DNA of 64,000 nt from Nipponacmea schrenckii (Eukaryota > Mollusca > Gastropoda > Lottiidae), in contig JAUJPP010000012.1 in assembly GCA_030562195.1 (NCBI GenBank), positions 22,320,001 to 22,384,000 on the forward strand, read 5' to 3'. The notes under the pieces were generated by a model, which searched no databases, was not told where the DNA came from, and saw nothing but the letters and a program-made list of their open reading frames with translations. A program made the translations under genes and the position numbers. Below, piece by piece: positions 33,755 to 42,529 of the stretch. Positions within the stretch are counted from its first letter, which is position 1; every line of letters begins with the position of its first letter.

Positions 33755-34150
33755 TTAGAGGTAACAAGTTACTATGCAACAGAAGGCACTGGTACAGGAT
33801 TAAAACAGTGTTTATTAAGTTACTGTTAGCTAAGCCAATCAGTGATTAAAGTGGCTAAGAGGTAACAAGTTACTATGCAACAGAAGGCACTGGTACAGGA
33901 TTAAAACAGTGTTTATTAACGTTACTGTTTAGCTAAGCCAATCAGGTGATAGAGTGGCTAAGAGGTAACAAGTTACTATGCAACAGAAGGCACTGGTACA
34001 GGATTAAAACAGTGTTTACTAACGTTACTGTTAGCTAAGCCAATCAGTGATTAGAGTGGCTAAGAGGTAACAAGTTACTATGCAACAGAAGGCACTGGCA
34101 CAGGATTAAAACAGTGTTCACTAATGTTACTGTTAGCTTAGCCAATCATG
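33755..34150. repeat. About 102-bp tandem repeat, four copies
   Basis: Copies start at GAGGTAACAAG (33758, 33859, 33962 and 34064). The unit includes ACTATGCAACAGAAGGCACT, ACAGGATTAAAACAGTG and GTTAGCTAAGCCAATCAGTG. A single diverged relative lies at 50965-51020 in intron 6. Confidence 0.92.
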
Positions 34151-34929
34151 GATTATAAAGGAAAACTTCAGTACAAAGAAATTAGTAAAGAATTTCTACC
34201 CCATCCTATTCTCTAGGTATGCCCACTAAAAAAAATATACATCCCCCTACACTAGTGTTGTTGTCATAGTAACAGATTGAATTTAATTTTAAATTGAAGA
34301 AATCTGTTGGTTGGTTTTGTTTGAAGTTTGAGCTGACTCCAGATTTTGTGAAATTTGAGCCGTGGGCCAGATGAGGATGGTAACAGTCTTCCTTTGTCTT
34401 TCGAAAATTGACATCGCATGCGGTGTCTCTAATTTGCCATTTGCCAACCTTGTCAAAAACATATCTTGATTTATCTTTCCTTAATATAAGTTTTAACTAA
34501 ATAACAGACACAAATAGAATTTGAATTATTTTGGGTATAAACTTGGGATACATTCTAGATTTATATGGTGTCTCTTAGTTACCGAGTGAGGTCTTTTAGA
34601 CCAGCAAAATCTGGAAAATCTTAAATTAATTTGTCAGTTGGTCCTTTGATACAGTTTTTGGTTACATAGCAAACACAACTGACGTGTTGGATATTTCTAT
34701 AGCTCTGTCGGTGATGATGTCTGACCTGGCAACGTTTCTGATAGCTGGATATGTTAATTTCCTATAGGAGTCAAATTTGACACTGACACTATTTAGGCCC
34801 ATAGAAGCACTGGCCCTGGTATCAGAAGGGTTGTTACTACAATACATATATAACTCATTGACGATTCAACTTACTGAGGATTAAGCTAGTCCACTGCCAT
34901 TTTGCCCTGTAGGAAATATACTTGAATAC
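34151..34929. other. Intron 2 stretch without clear features
   Basis: AT-rich sequence; no recognised element or gene. Confidence 0.5.
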
Positions 34930-35152
34930 TGCACCCCTTGTCAGTGATGCAGGTCAGAAGGACTGACATACAAAAAGCGTCCAGCTGTTCAGATGGAACA
35001 GGCTGTGCATGTTAAAGATCCGTCAAAAGTTGGAAATCACAAAAAGAATAGGCCAATGCAGCTGTTCTGGCGAAATTTCCCTCATAGCACACTGTATGAC
35101 ATTGCCCGTCTTCATTATCCCATAAGGACTTAAAACTCCATTTCTTTTTCCA
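34930..35152 (+). mobile_element. SINE-1, 5'-truncated copy
   Basis: CCCCTTGTCAGTGATGCAGG, GGACTGACATACAAAAAGCG, CAGGCTGTGCATGTTAAAGA, AAATTTCCCTCATAGCACAC and a shortened tail without the GCAGAAGAGTAGG part. Confidence 0.8.
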
Positions 35153-36530
35153 ATACCTCAAATACCTCAATTTGTAACAAAACCATGGCTGAAAGAAGTT
35201 GAAACATAAAAAATCTAATTTTATTTCCTTGCTTCTAGAAAAAGAAAGGGCTGAAAAATTAAGAGCATTCACACCACCCGTCTAAAACCCAAAACATATG
35301 TTAGTACTTCGAAACAGATGATAAAAATAACTTTAAACTTTTCAAAGATTAACGTGACATCGTTGATAAAATTCAAACATTCTGATTGGATTAAATTAAT
35401 TAATTACTAACAAATGTCAGGGACATTTTGGAAAAAAGTGGGAAAAAATATCAAATTTGATGAAATATAGAAAGAATTTGCTTTGTTTTAATTTAATGAT
35501 CAAGAAGAATACAAAATACTAAAACATTGTGAGCTGTGTGGATTTACAAAGTCTCGGGTGCTTCTAGAAGATGCGTACGTAAGGGAGGGAGTGACTGGAG
35601 GGATAAGAGGCGAACAACGTTCAAGATGCTGAGATGCATTTTAAATACATTTTCAAATTTCACATACACTGTACATTTTACATTTTTAATTTCACATGCA
35701 CTGTACATTTTACATCCTCACCTTACACTGTACATTATTATTTTCCCATGGTACATCTGATCATATACCACAGTCTCTAACTAGTCCAATATAACTTATC
35801 CAAACACATTATATCATAAAGGTTCTGTACTTTGGTGCCAATATCCCTGATATTCACCATAGAACCAATTTACTATAACTCATAAACAGTCTAATAAAAC
35901 TTTAATATGACAATAAATATTCCTACTCAATAAGTTTATAACACCCAAATGCCCAATAAAAATTATCAAATTTAACCTTTGACCTAAAATTAATTTATGG
36001 AACCCTTTATGTCCATATGTCTTGAAATTTTAGTATTTATTTGATTTTCACTTAAACCAATATTTTATACTTAAAGCCAAATAATTTATGAACAGGTCTA
36101 TCAACAATCCAGACTTATTTCACAGTTAGCTGGACACAGCTGGCAATTAAATTTAACAAAACTTCTGAAAAAAATTCTTTGCAGTGTAAAAATCTTACAA
36201 TTTTTATCTTTGAAAATTATTTATGAAATTTCAAATCCAGGTTAAAAATATAGGACAATTTCTTTAAACATTAAAACTATACACAAATAAACCAATGTTA
36301 ATAACCTGACATTTTTCACAATAAGCTGGCCACACTGTGCAAATATATAACTCAAAACTCCTGATTATAAGTACTGTTTTTGACATGAATTCTGATCTTT
36401 GTATCTTGTTCTAGTGTAAATATACAAGAAAATCTTTTATTTTAAGATATAATTTCCCTCTTTTATGGCCAAAAAATGTTCACATTTAAATTTTCGATTT
36501 ATTACCCCTAATTTTTTTTTATAATTTCAG
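35153..36530. other. Intron 2 stretch before exon 3
   Basis: AT-rich sequence. Short repeats of CACTGTACATTTTACAT occur near 35668-35735. I see no gene or known mobile element. Confidence 0.5.
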
Positions 36531-36667
36531 ATGTACAAATGAAAATATTGGAGAATATTGTCAGGATGCCAACCCTTGTCGAGGAAGTTACTGTATGAAC
36601 AATGGGGACTGCAGGGTTGTTGAATCCGGAGGTGGTCAAATGAAAGCGGTCTGTACATGTAAAATAG
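36531..36667 (+). CDS. Notch: Notch exon 3: end of EGF1 and EGF2
   Basis: It encodes the last base of codon 47 to the first base of codon 93. The translation begins with CTNENIGEYC, supplying the last two cysteines of EGF1 (residues 48 and 57). EGF2 follows, with cysteines at 63, 68, 74, 88, 90 and 99 (the last in exon 4). The long loop between its third and fourth cysteines (VVESGGGQMKA) matches the extended loop of Notch EGF2. The third cysteine is preceded by D, so EGF2 lacks an O-fucose site. The acceptor is ATTTCAG and the donor is GTAGGT; the exon enters in phase 2 and leaves in phase 1. Confidence 0.92.
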
Positions 36668-36925
36668 GTAGGTTCTTAATAAGAGTTATTTCCCTTGGAT
36701 TGCATTTATGCTGAACTTAGAGCAACAAGAACTCAAGGTTTAGAGTTTTGACTTTAATGTGAATGGTAACCCTACTTCTTTTTTGTGGAACTTCTCGTCT
36801 GATTAAGACATAGAAAAGTAGGCAATGAGGAAAATTTTGCTATGACAGAAGTGTTACATTAAACTTATTCAAGATCTAAGTTAAAAAGGAAGGTTGAAAT
36901 ATTGTATTTTTTGTGTCCTCCATAG

Positions 36926-37060
36926 GATTCAGTGGAATGATGTGTGAATTTGTGGACCCAAAAAGTGCCTGTTACAGAAATCGCTGTCAAAATGGAGGAA
37001 CCTGTCTGAATGGAGACTCTCTGTCAGTTTTCAGCTGCAAGTGTATGCCTGGTTACAGAG
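36926..37060 (+). CDS. Notch: Notch exon 4: end of EGF2 and EGF3
   Basis: It encodes the rest of codon 93 through the first base of codon 138. It starts with GFSGMMC, closing EGF2, and contains EGF3 cysteines 108, 113, 119, 130 and 132; the sixth (141) is in exon 5. CQNGGTC fits the O-fucose consensus. The intron before it is only 258 nt and ends CATAG. The donor is GTAAGA. Both flanking introns are phase 1. Exons 3 and 4 together give 272 nt, close to the single 260-nt exon 3 I recall for human NOTCH1. Confidence 0.92.
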
Positions 37061-37336
37061 GTAAGATCAAGGGGAGATAAATCTGTTCAGTTTAATTTAC
37101 AAAAGATGCCAAAGTTAAGACTATAGCAACTAGGTTTCACTGTCTCATTCTCATCTGTTGTGCTTGCCATTGTAAAAAGCTTGATTTTAGCTATCTGTAT
37201 CTCTTATCAAAATTGAAATCTGATATCCAGTTCTCTAATAATTTGAACAAAATTGTGGAACTGTGGAAGTTAAGACTGTCATCACTTCCAGGGTGTTATT
37301 GACTTTAAATTTCTGCTATCAGTGGCACTCAATGCA

Positions 37337-37657
37337 ACATGAACATAAAAAGTTAGTTCTCAAGAATGGTCAATATGAGTATATATTCATCAGTGAACTT
37401 ACCTGGTGTCATAAAGTAACAGAATCCTATAAAATCTGGAAAACTCACAAAACTAAGTCATTTTTGAAAAACGCTTTTTCAATTCATTAAGCATTTTTCA
37501 ATAATCAAATTCATCTTTATAGATAATTACTAAGTTTTTTATATATTTATTTATGTTATTTATGGTAGCAGGTATATTTACTGATGAATAGAGCTCTTAT
37601 TGACTAAGTTTAAAATTTTCAAATTTTATGTTCATTCTAAGACCTATTATCCCTTAA
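37337..37657 (-). mobile_element. MITE family M1 inside Notch intron 4
   Basis: A minus-oriented copy makes up about half of the 633-nt intron 4. It runs from a shortened terminal repeat (GAACATAAAAAGTTAGTTC) to GACCTATTATCCCTTAA and ends 36 nt before exon 5, so the branch point of that intron must lie in the last few bases of the element or in the short remaining gap. Confidence 0.82.
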
Positions 37658-37693
37658 AAAATAATAGATATACATATCTGTTTTATATTCTAG

Positions 37694-37898
37694 GAACGCT
37701 TTGTGAGTCAGTAGACTATTGTGCATCAATGCCTTGTCGAAATGGAGGCAAATGTTCTTCCGGTAGTGATGATTACCAATGTCAATGTCCAATTGGATAT
37801 CGTGGCCGAACTTGTATGACAGACATTAACGAATGTGAAGAGAACCCTGGGATATGTCGTAACGGTGGACGATGTCAAAATAGATATGGGAGCTATGA
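37694..37898 (+). CDS. Notch: Notch exon 5: EGF4 and most of EGF5
   Basis: It encodes the rest of codon 138 to two bases of codon 206. EGF4 has cysteines 147, 152, 158, 167, 169 and 178, and its start CASMPC fits the O-glucose consensus C-x-S-x-P-C. EGF5 starts DINEC (calcium-binding) and reads NPGICRNGGRC, closely like human NOTCH1 EGF5 as I recall it. CQNRYGSYEC fits the Asp/Asn hydroxylation pattern C-x-N-x4-Y-x-C. The acceptor is ATTCTAG, the donor GTAAGT. Exons 5 and 6 sum to 339 nt, the length I recall for the single exon 4 of vertebrate NOTCH genes. The upstream in-frame ATG at 37600 lies in intron sequence and is not a start. Confidence 0.95.
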
Positions 37899-38571
37899 GT
37901 AAGTTATCTTTATGCATATTCATATTAAATTTAAATTTTTCTGTATTATTTTTTTGCAAAGAATTTTAATTCTTTTCTCGAATGGTCTTAAGATGGTGTT
38001 AAGATAAAACCCAAGAAAAAATTAAGAAATATTGTAATTTTTATATTTCAATCCCAAATTCATACTTAAAGTCTTGGCTGATAAATTCTACATTGCTTAC
38101 AGATTTGCAAAAACGTTCACCAGAAAATTTTTTTTTATTTTGTCAATTCAACCCAATATTCATGTCACATTTTCGTCCGAATTTTTGACACTGATTTGAC
38201 TCGAATACTAATTAGTACAGATTCATTTTGAATTAATTATTCGTGGACGAATATTTTACCGCCCCAAACTTGACAATTGGTGTGTTTTTATCCCAAAATA
38301 TAAACCATAATGACAAAATTTTGACACCCAAATTCATCATTTTGCCTTATTATAATTTTTGTTTCGCTTGACCCTTGGGTCAGATTTTTGTAAAAAATTT
38401 GGGGGTAATGTTTATGTATGTGAAATACAATAATTCAAATTTAAAACGTTTGTAATTAATCTTAGTTGTAAATGACCGACTGAGTCATACTTTTGTTTCG
38501 TAATTTGTTTTTGCAACATGCAGCCGCATTCTTAGTCTTCTCCCGACCCCCTCCCACCTTGGTCATATTCA

Positions 38572-38909
38572 GGAGCCGCGGTGGCTCAGTGAGCTAGATG
38601 CTTGCTCGCTCGCTAACCTGAAGGTCCAGGGTTCATTCACGGCAAAGGTTGAGATGAACGTTCAGATTTTTCAGCCCTGTTTCCCCCTGTCAGTGATGCA
38701 GGTCGGAGGGACTGACATGGAAAAAGCATCTAGTCGGTTGAATGAGACAAAAAACTGAGGCTCTGTGTGCTACATGCTGTGCACATTAAGGATCCCTCTA
38801 CAGTTGGAAATCTCAAAAATAGTAGGTTAATGCCCCTGTCCTTGCAAAATGTCCCCCATTGCACACTGCATGGTGTTGCCCATTTTCATTCAGGTGCAGA
38901 AGAGTTGAA
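38572..38909 (+). mobile_element. SINE-1, full-length copy with tRNA-like head
   Basis: It begins AGGAGCCGCGGTGGCTCAG. The RNA polymerase III box A match TGGCTCAGTGAG is at 38582-38593 and the box B match GGTTCATTC at 38630-38638, spaced as in a tRNA gene. The body follows (CAGCCCTGTTTCCCCCTGTC, GGGACTGACATGGAAAAAGC, CCCATTGCACACTGCATGG), then a tail cut short at CAGGTGCAGAAGAG. This copy and the one at 53293 define the family. It is a retroposon and not a tRNA gene: the head does not fold into a clean cloverleaf by eye. Confidence 0.9.
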
Positions 38910-39539
38910 TTTCTGTTCATATCAAATCTATTAGGGCCTGTTTATATCTAACAGACCAGCTCTATAAGCCAAACTGGCTTGATCGCCCAGGTTGAAATAT
39001 TTTGGCCTTTTTATATAGATGTGGGCTAAGACTTCAATTCAGTTTTGTCATGTTGGCTTATTAGATTATGCTGTATGCACTCTAGCTCAGAGCTGGGCTT
39101 CCACTTTCTATAAAAGGATGTTTCAGCAAATCTGTAAAAATGGACTTTCGATGAAATCAAGAATTTTAGCAATGTATGACAATGACTTAAGCTATTTCTC
39201 AAATTTATTCTCTAAAAAATTTGACGACTGTAAATGGCACATGGATATATTCAAGTAGGACAATAACAGCAATTAAAAGACAATAAAATAGTAGAAATGT
39301 TAATGAGTCTTGAAAGGTATATATCATTATTAAAACAATGGGTTATGAGAAACGGTCAAACTAACTTTAAAACACGTGTTCCGTACAAATTTTACGATTT
39401 TATCTTAAGTACCTCGGGCTTTGTTTGTGAAAAGCTCATGAATTTTGCATACCCCAAAATATTATTTTTGATACAAATTTTTTGCAAATCTGACACTCAT
39501 ATCTTAACCATTTTGAAAACTAAGTGTGAAAAAAAATAA

Positions 39540-39632
39540 CAAGGCCCTGTGAGCTTCAGGCTGAAATAGAAAATGTCCCTTATTGCACACTACTATAAGG
39601 TGCTGAAGAGTAGGATGTAAAACTCCATTCCA
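39540..39632 (+). mobile_element. SINE-1 fragment before exon 6
   Basis: AAGGCCCTGTGAGCTTCAGG, GTCCCTTATTGCACACTAC, and GGTGCTGAAGAGTAGGATG followed by TAAAACTCCATTCC. It ends 86 nt before exon 6. Confidence 0.75.
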
Positions 39633-39718
39633 ATTATTTTATTTTGATCAGCGCTCCAATATAATTGAAAGCGTTTCGATGTATCTCAATTTGTTAAAAT
39701 TTCTATTTTATCTTTCAG

Positions 39719-39852
39719 ATGTGAATGTCCTCAGAGATATACGGGAAAACATTGTGAAGATATCTACATCCCGTGTCGACCTTCACCTTGCTTGAACAGT
39801 GGAACGTGTACCAAGACCGGAGAATTTGATTATCAATGCACATGCTTATCAG
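39719..39852 (+). CDS. Notch: Notch exon 6: end of EGF5 and EGF6
   Basis: It encodes the last base of codon 206 to the first base of codon 251. [13 protein letters not shown] closes EGF5 (cysteines 207, 209 and 218). EGF6 follows with cysteines 225, 230, 236, 246 and 248; its last (257) is in exon 7. [12 protein letters not shown] is close to the CSPSPCQNGGTC that I recall for EGF6 of both fly and human Notch, which helps fix repeat numbering. CLNSGTC fits the O-fucose consensus. The acceptor is ATCTTTCAG, the donor GTGAGT; the exon enters in phase 2 and leaves in phase 1. Confidence 0.94.
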
Positions 39853-40589
39853 GTGAGTGTTGACATTTCTTAATATACACACAAGTAACACATAATATTG
39901 ATGATAGTAATAACATTAAATCATAACATTTTTTGCATGGGAGGGGGGGGGGGGGGATTTATTGTCCAAATGTGACATGAATTCAAATTTTGAAGTTACT
40001 ATTGTTCTCATTTTTGTTTAAAAAAAACAATTTTGGTTTTAAAAACAAAACCCTTAATTTTTTTTTTTTTTTTAAATACACCAATTTTTTTTTTAACAAA
40101 AAAAAAATCCCCAAGAATTCTGTTTTTGGATGAAAATGAGATTTTTTACTGTTATAAATATATTAAGAAAGTTACACTCTTAACTAAAAACCTTAAATAA
40201 CAAATCATGTTTTGGGTTAAGGAATATGGGAATTTGCACCTTTCAAAAGTTCCAAGAATTTTTTCACAAACTATAAAACCTTAAATGACAAATCATGTTT
40301 GGGAGGTTGAAGAACATGGGAATTCTCACCTTTTTTTGAAGTTTGGGGTCAGGGTTACAGATTTTCTGACCAGAAACATGGGAAAGAACATAACACAGAC
40401 TGGTCAGTTCGGTCCAGAGGTTGTTGAACAGACGGTAAAAACATGACCTTGGACATCAAAGGTCAAAAGTAAATATATTACAAATGGAAATTATATCTCT
40501 TCAAAAAAAATTGAAAGTATGAACATTAATCTACTAAATCTAATGTTTGTTTTTTTTGTTTTTTTTGTGAACACGTGTTTGAAAATATT

Positions 40590-40800
40590 TCCACATGTGT
40601 ATTAGGGACACTTTTAGTTTTCAATCAAAAGTCAGTGGTTCCTGCTGCAATTCCACTAAAACTAAATGTTTGGTGATGTCACTCTTTCAAAAGCTCATAT
40701 TGATATTTGAAGACCTTTGCACCTTTCTAGTTTTCAACCAAAAGTCTGTGGTTCCGGCAATTCCACTAAAAAGCTGATATTAATATCCAAAGACCTATGA
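40590..40800. mobile_element. Foldback-family fragments (tandem pair)
   Basis: Two related segments carry TTCAATCAAAAGTCAGTGG and TTCAACCAAAAGTCTGTGG followed by TTCC...GCAATTCCACTAAAA, matching the left-arm type of the foldback element. They are spaced about 120 bp apart. Confidence 0.6.
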
Positions 40801-41164
40801 AATAGATAGGTCTTGTGAATTGAAGTCATTGCCCAAAACAAAGTTATTTCCCAGTAAAGTGCAAGTTGTTTTGTCAAATTAAGTTTGATGAGGTAGAAAG
40901 AAGAACAGGTCATTAAAGACTGGACAATCATTTATTTTACGGACAACATTTGAAGTCTAAATGTGTGTAACTAATTTGACAGACCGTGAACTAAATGAAT
41001 TTATCTTCAATTTATGGGAACTGAAGTCAATTTTTGTACAGTGGATTTGAACTTTTGCCTGTATTTTTTACTATTTCTTGGTATTTCTATGGTATGATAT
41101 ATTTTTGAATGAGATACAACATTTTTTGTGGTATCAAATATATTCTTCATCTACACCCCCCCCC

Positions 41165-41800
41165 CCTTCTAGGACAGTTGGATAGCTTGGTGGGTAGTGA
41201 GTGGGGTTGTTGTCTGCTAGGACAGTGGAATAGATGGGTGGGTAACAAGTTGGATTGTCCTCTGCTAGAACAGTGCAATAACTCAGTAGTGAGTTGGATT
41301 GTCGTCTGCTAGGACAGTAGAATAGATGGGACGGTAGTGAGTTGGATTGTCATCTGCTAGGACAGTGGAATAGATGGGTGGGTAGAGAGTTGGATTGTCA
41401 TCTACTAGGACAGTGGAATAGCTTGATTTGTAGTGTGTTGGACTGTCATCTGCTAGGACAGTAGAATAGATGGGACGGTAGTGAGTTGGATTGTCATCTG
41501 CTAGGACAGTGGAATAGATGGGTGGATAGAGAGTTGGATTGTCATCTACTAGGACAGTGGAATAGCTTGGTTTGTAGTGTGTTGGACTGTCGTCTGCAAG
41601 GACAGTGAATAACTCAGTGGGTAACAAGTTGGGTTGTCATCTGCTAGGACAGTGGAATAGATGGGTGGGTAGAGAGTTGGATTGTCGTCTGCTAGGACAG
41701 TGGAATAGTTCAGTGGGTAACAAGTTGGGTTGCCATCTGCTAGGACAGTAGAATAGCTCGCTGGGTAGTGTGTTGGACTGCCGTCTGCTAGCCATCATTT
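41165..41800. repeat. 48-bp minisatellite, about 13 copies
   Basis: The unit CTGCTAGGACAGTGGAATAG plus ATGGGTGGGTAGTGAGTTGG plus ATTGTCAT repeats every 48 bp (for example at CTAG 41169, 41217 and 41265), with one 44-bp unit. Because 48 is divisible by three, a 114-codon minus-strand frame (VLADDNPTHYRPIYST repeated) crosses it; there is no other support for a protein. Confidence 0.93.
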
Positions 41801-42095
41801 AAAATAATTATCTGAAATTGAAACTATATAAGTCCACTTTAATTTTAACCTAAATTTTAAGTGTCTCATATGTTTCGAATTATGTAAAAGAAAAAAAAGA
41901 TAATTTTCAGCTGATAAGAATAAATTAATGTCTTGTCAAAACAGAAAATATGTCTGCGACTCTGGTTACTAGGCAACCAGGCAAAAAATTATTTTGACAG
42001 TGAAAATGGTAACATGCCTTGTCGACTTAAATAATTTGTCTTGGAATTTGAATTTAATTCTAAAACTTTATGTGTAATGGATACACTGAAAGCTC

Positions 42096-42385
42096 CTTTC
42101 CTATAGCACAGCGGTTAGATCGTTGGTACTTTACGTCATGACGTCATTTGCTTGGATGCGTTCAAAATGCCGGTCGGGGTTCTAATCTCGATCAGTGTGT
42201 GATCGATGATCTTGAATAAGTCATCTTCACTCACAATTCCAATCCACCCAGCTGTAAATGGGTATGGATAATCCGAGAAAGATCAATGCCAAGAGGTTTG
42301 GCCAAGGACCAGCTGGTAGAAAGGATCCCTGTCAAGGCAGAAGTGTGAACCTAAGTTGTTGTCCTTGTAAAATATAGTTGTTTCC
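42096..42385 (+). mobile_element. SINE-2, full-length copy with tRNA-like head
   Basis: Box A match TAGCACAGCGG is at 42104 and box B match GGTTCTAATCT at 42178, farther apart than in a tRNA gene because of an insert containing TTACGTCATGACGTCATTTG. The body reads CTTGAATAAGTCATCTTCAC, CACCCAGCTGTAAATGGG, ATGCCAAGAGGTTTGGCCAA and ACCAGCTGGTAGAAAGGATC; the tail is TTGTAAAATATAGTTGTTTC. This copy defines the family. Confidence 0.88.
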
Positions 42386-42392
42386 AATTTTC

Positions 42393-42520
42393 AGTCAGCA
42401 GTTTGTGGGTTCCTACAATTCCACTTTAATTAATTGTCATAAAAAAACTTAGTTTCAGTGGAATTGCAGGAACCACAGATGTGTGAATGAAAATTGGAAT
42501 GATTTAAATAGATTCTATCA
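42393..42520. mobile_element. Compact foldback element
   Basis: The left arm (CCAATTTTCAGTCAGCAG, GGGTTCCTACAATTCCAC) and right arm (GTGGAATTGCAGGAACCACA, GAATGAAAATTGGAATG) form an imperfect hairpin with a short AT-rich loop. It lies directly after SINE-2. Confidence 0.7.
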
Positions 42521-42529
42521 TTGTCCTTA

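Larger units (their letters stand above)
8891..36530 (+). other. Notch: Notch intron 2 (27.6 kb)
   Basis: Donor GTAAGT; acceptor a T-rich tract ending ATTTCAG. This is the largest intron and is built mostly of repeats, listed individually. It contains both sense hammerhead loci. No nested protein-coding gene is visible; the longer open frames run through tandem repeats. Confidence 0.8.
37899..39718 (+). other. Notch: Notch intron 5 (1.8 kb)
   Basis: Donor GTAAGT; acceptor ATCTTTCAG. It holds a complete SINE-1 and a SINE-1 fragment. The remaining sequence (37900-38570 and 38910-39540) is AT-rich; short open frames at 39019-39258 and 39297-39539 show no domain. Confidence 0.8.

Noticed and set aside
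37600..37902. Independent 100-codon EGF gene starting at 37600
   Set aside because: The first part is MITE and intron sequence. The EGF portion is Notch exon 5, entered at a clear acceptor at 37694.
38582..38640. tRNA gene (also at 53306-53360 and 42104-42190)
   Set aside because: Polymerase III boxes A and B are present, but they belong to SINE heads followed by conserved SINE bodies. No clean cloverleaf or anticodon stem is seen by eye.
41283..41627. 114-codon minus-strand frame with 16-residue repeats
   Set aside because: It arises from the 48-bp minisatellite. There is no start context, signal or homology to support a protein.
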